From positions 1-17,063 of the forward strand of contig DAISJD010000064.1 in assembly GCA_036821645.1 (NCBI GenBank): a stretch of 17,063 nt of DNA. Reading direction: 5' to 3'. The notes under the pieces were generated by a model. That model had not been told where the DNA came from and did no database searches. It saw only the letters and a program-made list of their open reading frames with translations. Positions 7,135-14,650 of the stretch are shown here, piece by piece (position 1 is the first letter of the stretch; the number at the start of each line of letters is the position of its first letter). Source of the DNA: DAISJD01 sp036821645. GTDB lineage: Bacteria > Pseudomonadota > Alphaproteobacteria > ATCC43930 > CGMCC-115725. The position numbers were made by a program, and so were the translations under genes.

Positions 7135-9240
7135 CTAGGCGCATTTGATTCCGGCGAGGAACGTCTGGATCACGCCCTTCAGATCCGTTGCCTGATGCGA
7201 CAGACCTTGGGCAGATTGCAGCACAAGATCGGCCGCTTCGCCGGTTTGCGACGCAGCCTGCGAAACGCCCCCCACATTGATCGCGACATGGCGGGTGCCG
7301 TTGGCGGCTTTTTCAACATTGCGCGCAATCTCGGCTGTCGCCGCCGATTGTTGCTCGACGGCGGCCGCGATAGCACCGGCAATCCCGTTGATTTCTTCGA
7401 TCCGGGTCACGATGTTGGCAATGGCACCGACGGCTGCACGGGTTGATGTTTGCACCGATGCGATCTGGCTCGATATTTCTTCGGTCGCCCGTGATGTTTG
7501 GGTCGCAAGGGCCTTGACTTCGCTTGCGACCACGGCAAAGCCCTTACCAGCTTCCCCCGCACGCGCCGCCTCGATCGTCGCATTCAAGGCCAAGAGATTG
7601 GTTTTGCTGGCAATATCATTGATGAGCTTGATCACATCGCCAATTTTGGTCGAACTGGCCGACAGATCTTTCATGATCAGGTTGGTTTCCTGCGCCTCAT
7701 CCGTCGCCGTTTTCGATAAAACGCTCGATTGTGACACTTGGCGGGAAATTTCCCGAATGGAGAGCGATAACTCTTCGGCCGCCGCCGCAACCGTGGCGAC
7801 ACTGGAAGAGGCTTCTTCCGTTGCCTCGGCCGCGTTGCTCGCTTGTCGATCCGTCTGTTCCGCATTGGCGTTCATGGCCTGAGCGGTACCGGTCATCTTC
7901 TCTGCAGCGTCGGATACATCCTGCAACATGCCGGAAACGCGCACGTCAAAACGATCGGCCAGCGCGCGCAAGGTCGTCGCCCGCTGCACCTGACGGGCTT
8001 GTTCGTCTTCTTTTTCTCTTGTCAATCGTTCGGCCAGTACCGAATTTTCCTTGAAACTCAACATAGCCGCCGCCATGGCACCGATCTCATCGCGCCGTTC
8101 GGTACCGGGAATATCGAGCGTCAAATCCTTGTTGGCAAGACGGGTCATCGCATCGGTCATCCGTTGCAACGGACGTGTGATATGGTTGCGGACGACGGCG
8201 ATACCGAACCCGGCCAACCCAAGGGTCAGAGCCAAGATCGCACTATTGATCGCAAATTTTTCAATCGATGACTGGATCAATTTATCGCTGACCGCGACCA
8301 TCTCATCGAGGGTCGTATAAATCAAATCCACGAAAAAATTTAGCTCATACGTATTTCTCTTTTGAAGATCCACCATTGACATGGTCACACGTTCATTATT
8401 GCTGAGCAGTTTGACCATACCAAGACGTTCATCGGCCAAGGTTCCCTTAAAATATTTTTCGGCTTCAGCGGCCTTATCTTGAACGCTTTTTGGTACGGTG
8501 GGACGGGATACATAATTCTTAGCGGCCCGCCACCCAAAAATCACTTGGCCATAATTTTCAGCATAAAGGCGTTTTTCTTCATCCGACCAACTTTTTTGCT
8601 GGGCGACGGCACTTTCGACCAAAACGGACATGGCGCCGCCGAAATTGCGCACGCCCCAGGTGTTGCGTTGGACCCCGACCAATATGTCGACCGCCGCATC
8701 CAAGCCTTCGATATTGTCTTGCAACAGCGCCGCCATGGCGATGACTTCATTCAGATAGTCGCTATAGGCACGCGAAATGGCGCTAACCAGTCCTTCCGGC
8801 CGGTCGATCTTGGATTTTTGCACCATGGCGTCGCCGTCGGATCGGTTTTTTTCATAGACGGCCCGCGCCTGTTCCAGACGCGCGAGCGGCTGCGCCAAAC
8901 TGGCGATGTCAAGCGCGTGAAGCCCCTTTACCGCTGCGGCATAATTCGGATCGCCGATCGGACGTTGGCTCTGGATCCTGGTCATCGTGGCAGGTTCAGC
9001 CGGCGTATCCGCCACCATACTTGCTAAAACGGCCCCTCGTTCGAGTCGAACAGCCATTAAGGCTTTAAAAAGCGCGCGCCCGGTTTCACTCATCTTCGAG
9101 ACCCGCGTCGCCTCATCCCATTTATCCAGAGCCAGAACGACCGCCCTGGTACTGAGACCAATCGCCAGAATCGAGAGCATGACAATCAAAGCACTCAAAA
9201 TCTGTCTGATCGTGTAAGACCGTAGGACATTGATCGACAT
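7135..9240 (-). CDS. Methyl-accepting chemotaxis protein
   Basis: 701-aa transmembrane chemoreceptor that signals through CheA/CheW to the flagellar motor. TM1 spans about 11-38. A long, largely helical periplasmic sensor region covers about 39-329 and TM2 about 330-350 (INSAILALTLGLAGFGIAVV). HAMP covers about 351-405 (HITRPLQRM ... DEIGAM). The cytoplasmic signalling hairpin has its tip near 541-575 (NDIASKTNLLALNATIEAARAGEAGKGFAVVASEV). No C-terminal CheR/CheB pentapeptide (NWETF type) is present; the protein ends LAGIKCA. I cannot assign the sensor region to a named ligand-binding family. AAGG lies a few bases before the ATG. It is a single gene on its strand, between a convergent HAD gene and a long AT-rich intergenic region that must hold its promoter. 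Confidence 0.95.
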   Translation of the reverse strand: MSINVLRSYTIRQILSALIVMLSILAIGLSTRAVVLALDKWDEATRVSKMSETGRALFKALMAVRLERGAVLASMVADTPAEPATMTRIQSQRPIGDPNYAAAVKGLHALDIASLAQPLARLEQARAVYEKNRSDGDAMVQKSKIDRPEGLVSAISRAYSDYLNEVIAMAALLQDNIEGLDAAVDILVGVQRNTWGVRNFGGAMSVLVESAVAQQKSWSDEEKRLYAENYGQVIFGWRAAKNYVSRPTVPKSVQDKAAEAEKYFKGTLADERLGMVKLLSNNERVTMSMVDLQKRNTYELNFFVDLIYTTLDEMVAVSDKLIQSSIEKFAINSAILALTLGLAGFGIAVVRNHITRPLQRMTDAMTRLANKDLTLDIPGTERRDEIGAMAAAMLSFKENSVLAERLTREKEDEQARQVQRATTLRALADRFDVRVSGMLQDVSDAAEKMTGTAQAMNANAEQTDRQASNAAEATEEASSSVATVAAAAEELSLSIREISRQVSQSSVLSKTATDEAQETNLIMKDLSASSTKIGDVIKLINDIASKTNLLALNATIEAARAGEAGKGFAVVASEVKALATQTSRATEEISSQIASVQTSTRAAVGAIANIVTRIEEINGIAGAIAAAVEQQSAATAEIARNVEKAANGTRHVAINVGGVSQAASQTGEAADLVLQSAQGLSHQATDLKGVIQTFLAGIKCA

Positions 9241-9769
9241 GACAGCACCTTAAAAAAAGATAAATAATGCGCCAATAAATAGGACGGGATCACCCCTTGA
9301 TATTGACGAGTAATATCATCAGACAATATGACTTATGATCCTATTAAAAATAAACCGCCGATTTGTCCTGCCTTAGAGTTTAAATTATTCTAATATTTAT
9401 CAGATCCAAGACATGAAGCGTCCAAGGCAAAACTCTGAAAAAATTGAGATAAATGCATAATTTTCATCTTTAAAATATTATCTCAACAACAACTAATAAT
9501 AGAATTAATATTGATGATTGGAGCGATTCATCGACGACGGGGACAGTGCACAGCCCAGCAAAATTTCTCATAATAGAGATAAATCAGATCATCATTGTAT
9601 GAGATTCAGCCATTCGTATGTAGAAATGCACGGGGTAATCGGAAATATTCACGATTTAGTAAAAACTTCTCTCTAAGCATGGTCGCCAAGCAGATAATCC
9701 GTATAAGATGGATCTGACACATTGTCATCGCGCAATGCGACCCATCACTGCGGATCAACAAGGACGATC
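9241..9769. other. Long AT-rich intergenic region with repeated GAGATAA motifs
   Basis: Divergent control region between the chemoreceptor (-) and bolA (+). No credible gene was seen. A 9-base inverted repeat pairs TTGAGATAA (9444-9452) with TTATCTCAA (9478-9486), 25 bases apart. GAGATAAAT recurs at 9576-9584, and AGATAAAT occurs again near 9258. A smaller inverted repeat is TGATATT (9298-9304) with AATATCA (9312-9318), close to the chemoreceptor start. These could be regulator sites. A weak -10-like TATAAG lies near 9702 before bolA, with no good -35. Confidence 0.45.
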
Positions 9770-10045
9770 ATGCGCGTACAAGAGACGATAAAACAAAAAC
9801 TTACCGATGCTTTGGAACCGGTTTCCCTGCGCATCGTGGATGAATCCCATCGGCATGCTGGACATGCGGGGGCAAGGCCGTCCGGTGAGACGCATTTCCA
9901 TGTCGAGATCGTGTCGACACACTTTACCGGACAATCCCGCGTGATGAGACAGAGAAAAGTTTACGAAATTTTAAAAGATGAACTTGCAGGCCCGGTACAT
10001 GCTTTGTCAATCGTCACGCGGACGCCTGACGAGCCCGTGATTTAA
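9770..10045 (+). CDS. bolA: BolA family protein
   Basis: 91 aa, a compact BolA fold. It starts MRVQETIKQKLTDALEPVSLRIVDESHRH, then HFHVEIVS (42-49), FTGQSRVMRQRKVYEIL (52-68) and a C-terminal VHALSIVTRTP. The residues matching known [2Fe-2S]/glutaredoxin-binding positions are the His-rich loop around 27-32 and His77. BolA proteins pair with monothiol glutaredoxins in Fe-S trafficking and iron sensing and influence morphology and stress response. AAGGACG at 9760-9766 supports the ATG at 9770 over any upstream extension. No glutaredoxin gene is adjacent. It is followed by 157 bases and a gene for a putative DNA-binding protein with its own likely promoter. Confidence 0.93.
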   Translation: MRVQETIKQKLTDALEPVSLRIVDESHRHAGHAGARPSGETHFHVEIVSTHFTGQSRVMRQRKVYEILKDELAGPVHALSIVTRTPDEPVI

Positions 10046-10129
10046 TTATGTTTTCTGTCGATAAATCGATGGGTTTCTTGCGATGCGGCAATTAATAATG
10101 GAAAAAAATTGATACCCCTCATAATTCAA

Positions 10130-10157
10130 TTGCGTCCCATGTAAAATTGGCTAGAAT
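10130..10157 (+). promoter_or_regulatory. Possible sigma-70 promoter of the RHH gene
   Basis: TTGCGT (10130-10135), a 16-base spacer and TAGAAT (10152-10157) resemble a housekeeping promoter. The -10 matches at five of six positions and the -35 is weaker. Transcription would start about 40 bases before the ATG at 10203. Confidence 0.35.
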
Positions 10158-10202
10158 GTCGGAACAAACACTCGTATTTCAACTTATCTGGACATAGGCC
10201 GG

Positions 10203-10583
10203 ATGGATCTGCATGAAGATATCCGGGTTGACTCATCAACCCTCGTCAACCGCAATGTTACCGTCTGTGGTCGCAGAACGAGCGTTCGGTTGGAACAACC
10301 AATGTGGGACGCGCTCGAAGAGATTTGTCGGCGCGAGCGCAAACTCCTAAACCAGATCGCGACAGATATCGATCAGCGCAGACGCGCCAGCAATGATGGC
10401 GAGTCAAGCCTCACGGCTGCGATCAGGGTCTATATCATGAAGTATTTCTGGCAGGCCGCCACGGAACGTGGCCATCAACATGCCGGGCACGGGGTTCTGC
10501 CCAAGGGCAATGTCCCGACGGTTCAACGCAAGGCAGGCCGTCCTGCAGCCCAGCGGCGGCCTGTACCGGTTTCGGTTGGCTAA
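10203..10583 (+). CDS. Ribbon-helix-helix domain protein (RHH_4-like)
   Basis: 126 aa. Residues 17-84 (RNVTVCGRRTSVRLEQPMWDALEEI ... SSLTAAIRVYIMKYF) match the alphaproteobacterial ribbon-helix-helix family often listed as RHH_4, sometimes mislabelled aryl-sulfate sulfotransferase. The beta strand VTVCGRRTSVRL would make the dimer's DNA-contacting ribbon. The last 35 residues are a basic, proline-rich tail with AGRPAAQRRP, loosely like an AT-hook. A DNA-binding role is inferred from the fold; the target is unknown. Only a weak ribosome site precedes the ATG. It ends 28 bases before an intrinsic terminator. Confidence 0.82.
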   Translation: MDLHEDIRVDSSTLVNRNVTVCGRRTSVRLEQPMWDALEEICRRERKLLNQIATDIDQRRRASNDGESSLTAAIRVYIMKYFWQAATERGHQHAGHGVLPKGNVPTVQRKAGRPAAQRRPVPVSVG

Positions 10584-10611
10584 TCAAGCGCCGCCGCCGA
10601 AATCCATTATC

Positions 10612-10643
10612 AAGAAGGCCCCGCGATCCGGGGCCTTCTTTTA
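10612..10643 (+). terminator. Rho-independent terminator after the RHH gene
   Basis: AAGAAGGCCCCG (10612-10623) pairs perfectly with CGGGGCCTTCTT (10629-10640) around a five-base loop, and the T-tract TTCTTTTA follows. This is a canonical intrinsic terminator for the plus strand. The TAA stop of the convergent DUF2889 gene (10641-10643) lies in the tract, so the two genes are packed end to end. Confidence 0.92.
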
Positions 10644-11237
10644 TGTGGGGTCGCTTGGTTGCGGGCCGGTATAGAATTCCGGCCATGACCGCCGAACTAC
10701 CTCGCCTGCCGATGAGAAACCGTGACAGGAATTCAACAAGGCCGGGGGTTTGCGCTGAACCGTGGGTGTACCCGATTCGCTATCGGCTTTCGGCTCCAAC
10801 CGTTTCTCGTGGACCAAGGGGACGATGGTTTGAAACGCCGTGGTCGCCATCGGTCCCAAGAGTTCGACGAGATGGGTACATCCCTGGATCCCACCGAACA
10901 ATTCCTTGACCTTCGCGGTAAAACCGGCGGCGATTCTCAGCCCCTTCAACTGCGTGAAGGCAGGCGCAATGGCGGCACAGGGCTCGAACGGGGCAAAATC
11001 GGTGACGGCCTCGGCTGCGTGGATCACCAATCGGTCATCCACCGTGATCCGCATCCACATCTCGTGCAGCGGCACGCCAGGCGTTATGTCACCCCGCCAT
11101 TTATTCTGAAAACTATAGGTTTTGACATCGGTCATGTGACCGTCGATATCCCACAACCCATCCTGCCGGCGATAGCCTCGGCAGGTGACGGTCCGTGTGT
11201 GGATATGGTCGCGCGGTGCGGGATCGGAAAGCGGCAT
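10641..11237 (-). CDS. DUF2889 family protein
   Basis: 198 aa. The hallmarks of DUF2889 are all visible: a HIHTRTVTCRGYRRQDGLWDIDGHM N-terminal block (11-35) with D..K.YSF after it, GVPLHEMWMRITVDDRL (54-70), an Ala/Cys block (CAAIAPAFTQLKGL) and the signature GCTHLVELLGPMATTAFQT (119-137). No enzymatic function is established for the family to my knowledge. The conserved Cys and His residues (GCTH) invite a metal or redox role, which is speculation. The last 50 residues diverge from the family core. It lies 106 bases downstream of the methylmalonyl-CoA mutase gene on the same strand, separated by a hairpin. No good Shine-Dalgarno precedes the ATG. Confidence 0.88.
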   Translation of the reverse strand: MPLSDPAPRDHIHTRTVTCRGYRRQDGLWDIDGHMTDVKTYSFQNKWRGDITPGVPLHEMWMRITVDDRLVIHAAEAVTDFAPFEPCAAIAPAFTQLKGLRIAAGFTAKVKELFGGIQGCTHLVELLGPMATTAFQTIVPLVHEKRLEPKADSESGTPTVQRKPPALLNSCHGFSSAGEVVRRSWPEFYTGPQPSDPT

Positions 11238-11302
11238 GATCTGATGAGGCTAACCCAGATTTCGCTGCATCGCAATAGCGCAAGATCGCAGCATGAAACC
11301 CG

Positions 11303-11338
11303 TCAAGGCTGCCACAGGGGACCCTGCGACAGCCTTGA
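11303..11338 (-). terminator. Hairpin between mutase and DUF2889 genes
   Basis: TCAAGGCTG (11303-11311) pairs with CAGCCTTGA (11330-11338). Inside it, CAGGG (11315-11319) can pair with CCCTG (11322-11326). On the minus strand it begins only five bases after the mutase TAA. No real U-tract follows, so it may be a partial terminator or an mRNA 3'-end stabiliser that lowers DUF2889 expression relative to the mutase. Confidence 0.5.
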
Positions 11339-11343
11339 TCGTC

Positions 11344-13494
11344 TTACACGGCCGATCTGTGACGGGCCAGAATCTCCAGAATTTCAGCGGCCGCTTTCGG
11401 GATATTGGTACCGGGGCCATAAATCGCCGACACGCCCGCCGCCGTCAGGGCCGGATAATCCTGGGGCGGGATGACGCCGCCACAGACGACCAAGATATCG
11501 TCGGCCCCCGCTTCGCGCAGGGCCGCGATCAACGCGGGGACCAGGGTTTTATGACCGGCGGCTTGACTGGAGATCCCGACGACATGGACATCGTTTTCGA
11601 TGGCTTGGCGCGCCGCCTCCTGTGGGGTTTGAAACAAAGGACCGACATCGACATCGAACCCGATATCGGCAAAGGCGGTCGCAATCACCTTGGCCCCGCG
11701 ATCGTGACCATCTTGGCCCAACTTCACGACCATCATGCGCGGCCGCCGTCCCTCCGTCTCGGCAAAGGCGGCGACATCCGCCACGATCTTGGCAAAGCCC
11801 GCATCCCCATCATATTGATGGGCATAAACCCCTGAAACGGAACGAATTTCCGCCTTATGACGGGTATAGACCACCTCAAGCGCGCTGGAAACCTCACCCA
11901 CGGTGGCGCGGGCCTGCATCGCGGTGACGGCCAATTCCAACAGATTGCCAGTCCCGTCGGCGGCGGCGGCCGTCAAGGCCGCAAGGGCGGCATCGACCGC
12001 CTGTTGATTGCGGGTCGCCTTAATCTCGTTCAAGCGGGCGATCTGGGCCAAACGCACCCGGTCATTATCCACATCCAGAATATCGACCACGGTTTCTTCG
12101 GCGGGCTTGTATTTATTGACCCCGACAATCACCTCTTCGCCCCGGTCGATTCGGGCTTGACGGCGGGCGGCGGCTTCTTCGATCCGCAATTTGGGCATGC
12201 CGCTTGCCACGGCCGCCGTCATCCCGCCCAAAGCCTCGACTTCGGCAATCAGGGCACGGGCCTCGCTCACCAGATTGGCCGTCAGGGATTCGACGTAATA
12301 GCTGCCGCCCAGCGGGTCGATCACATGGGGAATGCCGGTTTCCTCGGCGATGACGAGCTGAGTATTGCGCGCAATTCTGGCCGAAAATGGCGTCGGCAGG
12401 GCCAAAGCTTCATCGAAAGCATTGGTATGCAGTGATTGGGTTCCCCCCAAAACGGCCGCCATCGCCTCGATCGTAGTGCGGATCACGTTATTGTACGGAT
12501 CTTGTTCGGTCAGACTGACGCCCGATGTCTGGCAATGGGTGCGCAGCGCCAAGGAATCGGCCTTTTTGGGATGAAACGGGGCAATCAGTTCGGCCCAAAG
12601 CAGGCGGGCGGCCCGCAACTTCGCCACTTCCATGAAGAAATTCATGCCGATGGCAAAAAAGAAGGACAAACGCGGGGCAAAGGCATCGATATCGAGACCG
12701 CTGGCCAAGGCGGCACGCACATAGTCCAAGCCATCGGCCAAGGTGAAGGCCAATTCCTGGACGGCGGTCGCCCCTGCCTCCTGCATGTGATAGCCCGAAA
12801 TCGAAATCGAATTGAATTTCGGCATATTGCGGGCGGTGTAGCTGATAATGTCCGATACGATCCGCATGGAGGGCTGCGGCGGGTAGATATAGGTGTTGCG
12901 GACCATGAATTCCTTCAGAATGTCATTCTGAATCGTCCCGGACAATTGATTGAGCGCCACCCCTTGTTCCAGCCCCGCCACGATGTAACCGGCCAAGATC
13001 GGCAAGACGGCCCCATTCATCGTCATCGACACGCTCATTTTGTCGAGCGGGATCTGATCGAAGAGGATTTTCATATCCTCGACCGAATCGATCGCCACCC
13101 CGGCCTTGCCGACATCGCCCGTCACGCGCGGATGGTCGCTGTCATAGCCGCGATGGGTCGCAAGATCGAAGGCGACCGACAAGCCCATCTGACCCGCCGC
13201 CAGATTCTTGCGATAGAAAGCGTTCGATTCCTCAGCCGTCGAAAAACCAGCATATTGCCGAATGGTCCAGGGCCGGTTCGCATACATGGTCGCCCGCGGC
13301 CCGCGCAGGTACGGGGCAAAGCCCGGCAAACTCTCCAAATGCGGCAACGATGTGAGATCTTCCGCCGTATAAAGCGGCTTGATCGCGATCCCCTCAGGGG
13401 TGTCGCGCACCAGTTGATCGGGCGACCCACCCTTCAGTTCCTTACCGGCTAAGGCGCGCCATTCTTCCATGCTCGGCTTTGCGAAATCGACCAT
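11344..13494 (-). CDS. scpA: Methylmalonyl-CoA mutase, large (catalytic) subunit
   Basis: Adenosylcobalamin-dependent interconversion of (R)-methylmalonyl-CoA and succinyl-CoA, linking propionyl-CoA catabolism (and the ethylmalonyl-CoA pathway where present) to the TCA cycle. 716 aa from the ATG at 13494, chosen because AGGAG lies eight bases upstream; an ATG at 13500 is too close to it. The TIM-barrel substrate domain has YAGFSTAEESNAFYRKN with Tyr81, FDLATHRGYDSDHPRV, NDILKEFMVRNTYIYPP and the His236 loop SGYHMQEAGA. The C-terminal B12 domain has DGHDRG with the cobalt-ligand His597, GISSQAAGHKTL and CGGVIPPQDY. No small subunit gene is adjacent, consistent with the homodimeric type. Also called mcm, bhbA or mutB. 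Confidence 0.96.
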   Translation of the reverse strand: MVDFAKPSMEEWRALAGKELKGGSPDQLVRDTPEGIAIKPLYTAEDLTSLPHLESLPGFAPYLRGPRATMYANRPWTIRQYAGFSTAEESNAFYRKNLAAGQMGLSVAFDLATHRGYDSDHPRVTGDVGKAGVAIDSVEDMKILFDQIPLDKMSVSMTMNGAVLPILAGYIVAGLEQGVALNQLSGTIQNDILKEFMVRNTYIYPPQPSMRIVSDIISYTARNMPKFNSISISGYHMQEAGATAVQELAFTLADGLDYVRAALASGLDIDAFAPRLSFFFAIGMNFFMEVAKLRAARLLWAELIAPFHPKKADSLALRTHCQTSGVSLTEQDPYNNVIRTTIEAMAAVLGGTQSLHTNAFDEALALPTPFSARIARNTQLVIAEETGIPHVIDPLGGSYYVESLTANLVSEARALIAEVEALGGMTAAVASGMPKLRIEEAAARRQARIDRGEEVIVGVNKYKPAEETVVDILDVDNDRVRLAQIARLNEIKATRNQQAVDAALAALTAAAADGTGNLLELAVTAMQARATVGEVSSALEVVYTRHKAEIRSVSGVYAHQYDGDAGFAKIVADVAAFAETEGRRPRMMVVKLGQDGHDRGAKVIATAFADIGFDVDVGPLFQTPQEAARQAIENDVHVVGISSQAAGHKTLVPALIAALREAGADDILVVCGGVIPPQDYPALTAAGVSAIYGPGTNIPKAAAEILEILARHRSAV

Positions 13495-13610
13495 TTGCAT
13501 CTCTCCTGCCCCGATGCCTCGTGTTTTAGCGCAGTTCCCCAATCACTTGCCAGCAGAACAATGGTCTAACAGTCTTCGATTGCGGGAAATCTCCGTCCGA
13601 TCATCCACCC

Positions 13611-13635
13611 CCGCCCTCTTGCCCTTTTAGGGCGG
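13611..13635. repeat. Inverted repeat in the mutase/hypothetical divergent region
   Basis: CCGCCCT (13611-13617) and AGGGCGG (13629-13635) form a 7-base inverted repeat with an 11-base spacer. An alternative nested hairpin is GCCCT/AGGGC (13621-13633). It lies about 60 bases before the plus-strand ATG at 13693 and about 115 bases before the mutase start on the other strand, so it could be an operator or a leader hairpin. No other structure was seen in this 198-base gap. Confidence 0.3.
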
Positions 13636-13692
13636 AACCAGTAGGACGGGGGTCCCATCGCAAACACCCCACTGCCACCAGGATACGACAGA

Positions 13693-14031
13693 ATGGCAAA
13701 GAAGCAAAACCCGCTCAATCTCAACCCATTGCAATTGAAAACCTTGACCCTGATGCAGATCATGGCGGGCCTGCCCAATCATGCGCGCCCATGCGAGGGC
13801 GGGGTCGAGATCAGCAATTTCCCCCATGCCCACGGCAATCACTTTCATCTGGGTGCCGGCGTCGTCAGCAGCGCCAACGCAACGGGGCTCGGCAATGCCA
13901 ATGTGTGGGTCGCCTTGGAACGCAAGGGCCTCTTGAAAAGCGCCTTTCCCGTGGCCGCAACCCTGACCGAGGCCGGACTTGCCTACGAGACCTACTTGAA
14001 GGATGCGATCATCCACCACGCCGATCATTGA
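13693..14031 (+). CDS. Conserved small His-rich protein, unknown function
   Basis: 112 aa, cytoplasmic by appearance with no signal or membrane segment. The N-terminus NPLNLNPLQLKTLTLMQIMA is followed by a histidine cluster NFPHAHGNHFHLG (His45, 47, 50, 52), then VSSANATGLGNANVWVALERKGLL and a C-terminal helix ending AIIHHADH. The spaced histidines suggest metal binding, which is inference. The region from VWVALERKGL to LTEAGLAY resembles a winged-helix half (RKGL ... LTEAG), also inference. I recall similar short proteins in alphaproteobacteria annotated only as hypothetical. AGGA at 13680-13683, nine bases before the ATG, supports the start. The last eight codons and stop are the first copy of a 35-bp tandem repeat. 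Confidence 0.75.
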   Translation: MAKKQNPLNLNPLQLKTLTLMQIMAGLPNHARPCEGGVEISNFPHAHGNHFHLGAGVVSSANATGLGNANVWVALERKGLLKSAFPVAATLTEAGLAYETYLKDAIIHHADH

Positions 14032-14109
14032 TCGGCGCTGCAATCATCCGTCACGCCGATCGATGATCGGCGCTGCAATCATCCGTCACGCCGATCGATG
14101 ATCGGCGTC
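14005..14109. repeat. Three tandem 35-bp repeats, each a hairpin
   Basis: Copies lie at 14005-14039, 14040-14074 and 14075-14109. Copies 2 and 3 are identical over their first 33 bases; copy 1 differs from them at about five positions. Each holds the near-palindrome CGCCGATC - three bases - GATCGGCG. Copy 1 encodes the last eight residues and stop of the upstream gene, and copy 3 reaches into the TGA stop of the convergent thpR gene (14108-14110). Because 35 is not a multiple of three, copies 2 and 3 do not extend the reading frame. The hairpins may serve as a bidirectional terminator cluster, although no U-tracts are present. Confidence 0.9.
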
Positions 14110-14650
14110 AGGGCTTACCCAACGGATAAGTCGCGGCCCCTTCGTAGTGGGATCCGGCCTTGGCCAGAATGCTGACCACCAACGCGAAGGCCGTCACCGC
14201 AAAGGGCGGCATGGCAAAGCCCGCCCGCAGCGCCAGATAATCCTTCAATCCCGCCGGTTCTCCGCGCGGGCATCGGGCCAAGGTGACATGAGGAGAATAA
14301 CGGCGATGTTCGGGCGGCAGGCCAAGACGCCCCATCGCCTTCTCCACCTTTTCCTGAAGCCGCATCAGGGCGGGATCGCGCACCACCTCGGCATGAAGCG
14401 AGCGCACGCGGGTACCGGTCGTAAACACGCCGAGGCCCCGGATCGTCAGATCGAAGGCGGGAGCCTGGATCTTCGTCAAGGCCGCATCGATTTCCTCGGC
14501 CTGATCTTCCGGTACTTCCCCAATAAAGCGCAAGGTAACGTGATAATTGCCGGGATCCACCCATTCGACCCCAAAAAGCCCGCTCGCAAGGGTCGCGAGA
14601 GCCAGTTTCTGCGGCGGGGGCAAATCGATGCCAACGAAAAGACGCACCAT
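14108..14650 (-). CDS. thpR: RNA 2',3'-cyclic phosphodiesterase (ThpR/LigT family)
   Basis: 180 aa, a 2H phosphoesterase. The two catalytic HxT motifs are NYHVTLRF (His37, Thr39) and YSPHVTLARC (His121, Thr123), in the expected two-lobe arrangement, with MVRLFVGIDLP at the N-terminus. Members hydrolyse 2',3'-cyclic phosphate ends of RNA to 2'-phosphates and were first described as 2'-5' RNA ligases; the physiological role is unclear. The start at 14650 is supported by GGGGGCAGG immediately upstream. It is convergent with the His-rich protein gene, sharing the hairpin repeats at its 3' end, and divergent from tamA. Confidence 0.94.
   Translation of the reverse strand: MVRLFVGIDLPPPQKLALATLASGLFGVEWVDPGNYHVTLRFIGEVPEDQAEEIDAALTKIQAPAFDLTIRGLGVFTTGTRVRSLHAEVVRDPALMRLQEKVEKAMGRLGLPPEHRRYSPHVTLARCPRGEPAGLKDYLALRAGFAMPPFAVTAFALVVSILAKAGSHYEGAATYPLGKP

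Noticed and set aside
9413..9462. 15-residue open frame (MKRPRQNSEKIEINA) in the long intergenic gap
   Set aside because: No Shine-Dalgarno and too short to support without conservation.
12436..13452. Long open frame of 338 codons on the strand opposite the mutase
   Set aside because: It is antisense to clear mutase motifs, and its composition is Arg/Gly/His-rich, as expected of a shadow frame.
14005..14109. The 35-bp tandem repeats as a CRISPR array
   Set aside because: The units are contiguous with no spacers, each is a self-contained palindrome, and no cas genes are present.
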